A stretch of DNA of 64,000 nt from Mesorhizobium sp. (GTDB lineage: Bacteria > Pseudomonadota > Alphaproteobacteria > Rhizobiales > Rhizobiaceae), in the NCBI GenBank assembly GCA_004020315.1, contig SAQG01000015.1, positions 32,503-96,502 of the forward strand, written 5' to 3'. How positions within the stretch are numbered: position 1 is the first letter of the stretch; every line of letters begins with the position of its first letter. This document shows positions 60,770-64,000 of the stretch, piece by piece. The translations under genes and the position numbers were made by a program. Below the pieces are notes generated by a model. The model was not told the DNA's origin. It did not search any database and was given only the letters and a program-made list of their open reading frames with translations.

Positions 60770-63700
60770 ATGGCGAAGAAAACAACGACGACAAGAACGC
60801 TCGACAACGACGTAGCCAGGGAACTCGAAAAAGCACTTGAGATCGATCTGAGCGGCGATGCCGGCGGCGACCTCGACATCGCAGCATCGATGGAAGATCT
60901 GGAAGCGCAGATATCGCAGGCCGCCGACGAGTTGGCACGCGAAGGCCGTAACCAGGATGCCGAGCCTGTCGTCAGCCAGAGCCAGAATGCCGAGCCTGTC
61001 GTCAACCAGAGCCAGAAGACGGAGCCTGCCGCCCAGAAAGCCCAGGACCAGAAAGAAAAGCCCGCGGCAAGGGCCAAGCCGGCTGAACTGCGCCCTGTGG
61101 AAACGCGCAATGGCACGCAGCCGGCCGGCTTCACGCCGGCCAATGACCCTCGCCAAAAAGATTACAAGACGCTGCTGCACACCCTCAATCGGCGTGCCTC
61201 GAACACGATCTATTGGGTCGTGGCGCTCGTTTCGCTCGCCTGGATTGCGGGCGCCGGTGCATTAGCCAATCTGCTGTTTGGACCAGGCATCTGGCAAATC
61301 CGCACGCCCGACCAGTTTTTCGCCCGTCCCGAACTGATCGGCCTGGCGATCGCTGCGATCCTGCCCGTGCTCCTGTTCTGGGCGTTTGCAGCCATGATTC
61401 GCCGCGCGCAGGAGATGCGCATCGCCGCACAGTCGATGACGGAAGTGGCCTTCCGCCTGACCGAGCCGGAGAATATCGCCCAGGATCGCGTTATGATGAT
61501 CGGGCAAGCCGTCCGCCGCGAGGTTGCGGCCATGGGTGAAGGCATCGAGCGGACGCTTGCGCGTGCCGTCGAGCTTGAAACCCTGGTTCACAGCGAGGTG
61601 AATCAGATCGAACGCTCCTACTCCGAGAATGAATCGCGTATCCGCTCGCTTGTCGACGGGCTGGGCAGCGAGCGCGAAGCGGTGGTCACCCACGCCGAAC
61701 GTGTGCGCGCCTCGATCACCGGCGCGCATGAGACGCTTAAGGACGAAATCGGGGCTGCCAGCGACATCATTCGCGACAGCATCCTCAACGCCTCGACCAA
61801 CCTGTCGATGACCATCACCAATTCCGGCGACACGCTGATCGACAGGATCAACCAAAGCTCGCTGTCGATCTTCGATTCGGTGGAAGGCCGGCTCGAATCG
61901 ATCACGGACCGGCTTTCGACCTCCGGCGAAGCCTTCGCCAGCCTTCTCGATACACGCATCGCCAAGCTGACGGACACGACCGACGGCCTCACCCGGTCGC
62001 TGACCGATCTGCTCGACGATCGGACCTCCGGCATGGTGTCGCTGCTCGGCGGCGCCGCGCGTACGCTCAACTCCGAATTTGAAGCCAGCCTTGACGGCAT
62101 CGAGCGGACGCTGGCCGAACGCGGCCAGGCGCTTATTAGTGAATTCCAGACCCGCGCCGAAGCGCTGGACACTGGTACCCAGAAGCTCAACGCCGCGCTC
62201 GAGGCCCGCGCACGCCAAATCAACGAGACGCTGGTCGAGCGCGCGCGCGAAATCGCTCATACCTTCCAGGAAAGCAAGGAGACGCTGTCGGCGATGATCG
62301 ATCAGGGCAAGACCCAGATCGGCGCCGACATGGCCGACATCGTTTCGTCGACCTCGTCCATGCTCGAAGCGCGCGCCGGCGATTTCGCCGGGCGCATGGA
62401 AGCGGCCCGTCATGTGGTGTCGCGCTCCTTCGACGCCGACATCCAGCGGCTTACCGATGCCCGCGTCGGCATCGAGGAGGCTGTCGAGAACCACAGCCGC
62501 AAGCTTTCCGAAAGCCGCGAACGCATGGCGGCGGCCATGGAGGCCGATCTGGCGAAATTCGCCGAAAGCCGCGCCGGCATCGACGCGGCTGTCACCGACC
62601 AGGTGCAAAAGCTTGCCGAAGGCCGCAACCTGATCTCGCGCGCCCTCGAAGAGGATCTGCGCAAGGTCAACGAGTCGCGCGCCGCCATCGATGCTTCGCT
62701 CGGCAGCCATCTCGAACGGCTCGAAGAGGGCCGCAACAGGCTTTCACAGGCCTTGAACGAAGACTCCGGAAAACTTGTGCAAGCTCGTACGATCATTGAC
62801 GAAATGGTTGCCGGCCATGTTGGCAAGCTCGCCGAAGGCCGCAGCATTCTTTCACGCGCCCTCGAGGCCGATCTCGGCAAGCTGGCCGACAGCCGCGCCA
62901 GCATCGACGGCCTCGTCGCCGGTCAGGTCGAGAAGATCGCCGAAGGTCGTGCCTTACTCGCCAAGGCGCTGGAAACCGACATTGTCGGCATCAAGGATCT
63001 GATCGAGAGCCATTCCGCCAAACTGGCGGAAGACCGCAGCCTGCTTTCGCGCTCGCTCGAAAACGACCTGTCCGGCATCCGAGGCCTGATCGAGGACCAT
63101 TCTGGCAGGCTCGCCGACGATCGCAGCCTGCTTTCGCAAACGCTCGAGGCAGACCTTGCCAAATTGGCGGAAAGCCGATCGAGCATCGACGGGCTGGTCG
63201 CCGGTCAGGTCGAGAAGCTGGCCGAGGGCCGCGACATCCTCAAGCGCGCGCTGGAATCCGATCTCAACACGATCAAGGAGGTCATATCAGGCCAGTCCGA
63301 AAAGCTGGCGGAAGACCGTGGTCAGCTCTCGAAGGCGTTGGAAACCGACCTGCAGAGCGTGAATGGCCTTATCTCCGATCACATGAACAGGCTCGCCGAG
63401 GACCGTTCAATCCTGTCGAAGGCGCTCGAAGACGATCTTGCCAAACTGGCCGAAAGCCGTTCGAGCATCGACGGGCTGGTTACCGGCCAGGTCGAGAAGC
63501 TGGCCGAGGGTCGCGACATTCTCAAGCGCGCGCTCGAATCCGATCTCAACACGATCAAAAACGTTATATCAGACCAGTCCGAAAAGCTGGCGGAAGATCG
63601 TGGTCAACTGGCGCGAGTGTTGGAAACCGACCTGCAGAAGGTCAACGGCCTTATCTCCGATCACATGAACAGGCTCGCCGCAGACCGCTCGACCCTGTCC

Positions 63701-64000
63701 AAGGCGCTCGAAGACGATCTCGCCAAGCTGGCGGAAAGCCGGTCGAGCATCGATGGGCTGGTCGCCGGCCAGGTCGAGAAGCTGGCCGAGGGCCGCGACA
63801 TCCTCAAGCGCGCGCTGGAATCCGATCTCAACACGATCAAGGAGGTCATATCAGGCCAGTCCGAAAAGCTGGCGGAAGACCGTGGCCAGCTCTCGAAGGC
63901 GTTGGAAACCGACCTGCAGAGCGTGAATGGCCTTATCTCGGATCACATGAACAGGCTCGCCGCAGACCGCTCGACCCTGTCCAAGGCGCTCGAAGACGAC
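60770..64000 (+). CDS. Giant coiled-coil membrane protein, growth-pole-ring (GPR/RgsE)-like, 3' end outside window
   Basis: At least 1,077 codons, open to the right edge. It starts MAKKTTTTRTLDNDVARELE; residues about 1-130 are acidic and Gln/Lys-rich. Two membrane helices follow (NTIYWVVALVSLAWIAGAGA, IGLAIAAILPVLLFWAFAAM), then a very long helical, apolipoprotein-like repeat region (units like KLAEGRDILKRALESDL). From 63161 three near-identical 94-residue repeats occur. The layout matches the giant GPR of Agrobacterium and RgsE of Sinorhizobium, polar proteins needed for unipolar growth. Orthology is inferred from architecture, not searched. Confidence 0.75.
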   Translation, partial: MAKKTTTTRTLDNDVARELEKALEIDLSGDAGGDLDIAASMEDLEAQISQAADELAREGRNQDAEPVVSQSQNAEPVVNQSQKTEPAAQKAQDQKEKPAARAKPAELRPVETRNGTQPAGFTPANDPRQKDYKTLLHTLNRRASNTIYWVVALVSLAWIAGAGALANLLFGPGIWQIRTPDQFFARPELIGLAIAAILPVLLFWAFAAMIRRAQEMRIAAQSMTEVAFRLTEPENIAQDRVMMIGQAVRREVAAMGEGIERTLARAVELETLVHSEVNQIERSYSENESRIRSLVDGLGSEREAVVTHAERVRASITGAHETLKDEIGAASDIIRDSILNASTNLSMTITNSGDTLIDRINQSSLSIFDSVEGRLESITDRLSTSGEAFASLLDTRIAKLTDTTDGLTRSLTDLLDDRTSGMVSLLGGAARTLNSEFEASLDGIERTLAERGQALISEFQTRAEALDTGTQKLNAALEARARQINETLVERAREIAHTFQESKETLSAMIDQGKTQIGADMADIVSSTSSMLEARAGDFAGRMEAARHVVSRSFDADIQRLTDARVGIEEAVENHSRKLSESRERMAAAMEADLAKFAESRAGIDAAVTDQVQKLAEGRNLISRALEEDLRKVNESRAAIDASLGSHLERLEEGRNRLSQALNEDSGKLVQARTIIDEMVAGHVGKLAEGRSILSRALEADLGKLADSRASIDGLVAGQVEKIAEGRALLAKALETDIVGIKDLIESHSAKLAEDRSLLSRSLENDLSGIRGLIEDHSGRLADDRSLLSQTLEADLAKLAESRSSIDGLVAGQVEKLAEGRDILKRALESDLNTIKEVISGQSEKLAEDRGQLSKALETDLQSVNGLISDHMNRLAEDRSILSKALEDDLAKLAESRSSIDGLVTGQVEKLAEGRDILKRALESDLNTIKNVISDQSEKLAEDRGQLARVLETDLQKVNGLISDHMNRLAADRSTLSKALEDDLAKLAESRSSIDGLVAGQVEKLAEGRDILKRALESDLNTIKEVISGQSEKLAEDRGQLSKALETDLQSVNGLISDHMNRLAADRSTLSKALEDD
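63161..64000 (+). repeat. 94-residue (282-bp) tandem repeats inside the giant gene
   Basis: Units begin at 63161, 63443 and 63725 (LAESRSSIDGLV each time), period exactly 282 bases. Copies one and three are nearly identical; copy two differs at a few sites (for example VTGQ for VAGQ, NVISDQ for EVISGQ). Within each unit, LAE(S/G/D)R motifs recur at 17-29 residue spacing. The array continues past the window edge. Confidence 0.95.

Noticed and set aside
61262..62710. Minus-strand open frame of 482 codons opposite the giant gene
   Set aside because: It mirrors the repeats of the plus-strand coiled-coil gene, which explains its apparent regularity.
63161..64000. Possible CRISPR array from regular repeats
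   Set aside because: The period is 282 bases, continuous with no unique spacers, and in frame inside a protein gene.

Overview
The window is alphaproteobacterial, almost certainly Rhizobiales and most like Mesorhizobium. The evidence is high-GC coding, a GlpSTPQU-type glycerol ABC operon, CckA, a cysteine-poor rhizobial DksA, LexA boxes of the GTTC-N7-GTTC type, a UrtABCDE urea importer, a growth-pole-ring-like giant coiled-coil protein, and many short intergenic palindromes typical of rhizobial genomes. I see no rRNA, tRNA, CRISPR array, prophage or intact insertion sequence, so this is chromosomal backbone with small accessory insertions.

Layout. 1-6.6 kb (minus): glycerol uptake and catabolism, glpR then glpD-glpS-glpT-glpP-glpQ-glpU, with glpU cut by the left edge. 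6.7-12.7 kb (minus): a PLP decarboxylase, then a cluster of CP-ATP-grasp, alpha-E, transglutaminase-like and Anbu proteasome-like genes. This cluster is interrupted by a cassette encoding a four-helix-bundle S23 protein inside terminal inverted repeats. 12.8-17.7 kb (minus): a stand-alone Lrp-type ligand domain, then coaD, two cyclophilins, a secreted protein, queA and tgt (queuosine tRNA modification and housekeeping). 18-24.6 kb: gyrA, an AraC regulator with a divergent gene, marC, osmC and ssb. 24.7-27 kb: an accessory stretch (broken cupin gene, arsR/AHSA1 pair, extra ClpP, small secreted ORF) lying between ssb and uvrA, each of which has its own perfect SOS box. 27.7-33.4 kb: uvrA, GNAT, DUF72, a diguanylate cyclase and a small ORF.

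33.9-39.7 kb (minus): urtABCDE behind a near-perfect sigma-54 promoter, with two strong hairpins between urtA and urtB. 40-44.4 kb: a secreted protein, a GMC oxidoreductase with a frameshifted partner subunit, a glyoxalase, an RHH protein and deoD. 44.5-53 kb: cckA, a FliO-like protein, dksA, a SixA-like phosphatase and a ycjX-ycjF pair, with many palindromic repeats. 53.5-60 kb: a KefB-type exchanger, DUF924, folP-folB-folK, a DUF922 protease, and ferredoxin reductase with ferredoxin. 60.1-64 kb: an Hpt protein, then the start of a giant repeat protein that runs off the right edge.

The most interesting signals are: the IVS-like cassette placed exactly between two genes of the Anbu operon, with an apparent ACG start; several families of intergenic palindromes, two of which recur as adjacent pairs and supply stop codons or start regions to neighbouring genes; short duplications of gene 3' ends (glpQ and ssb); an apparently asymmetric GlpS/GlpT ATPase pair; TGT and DksA proteins lacking most of their usual zinc ligands; and the 94-residue repeat array in the giant polar-growth-like protein. 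All functions are read from sequence pattern and family knowledge; no database search was run.
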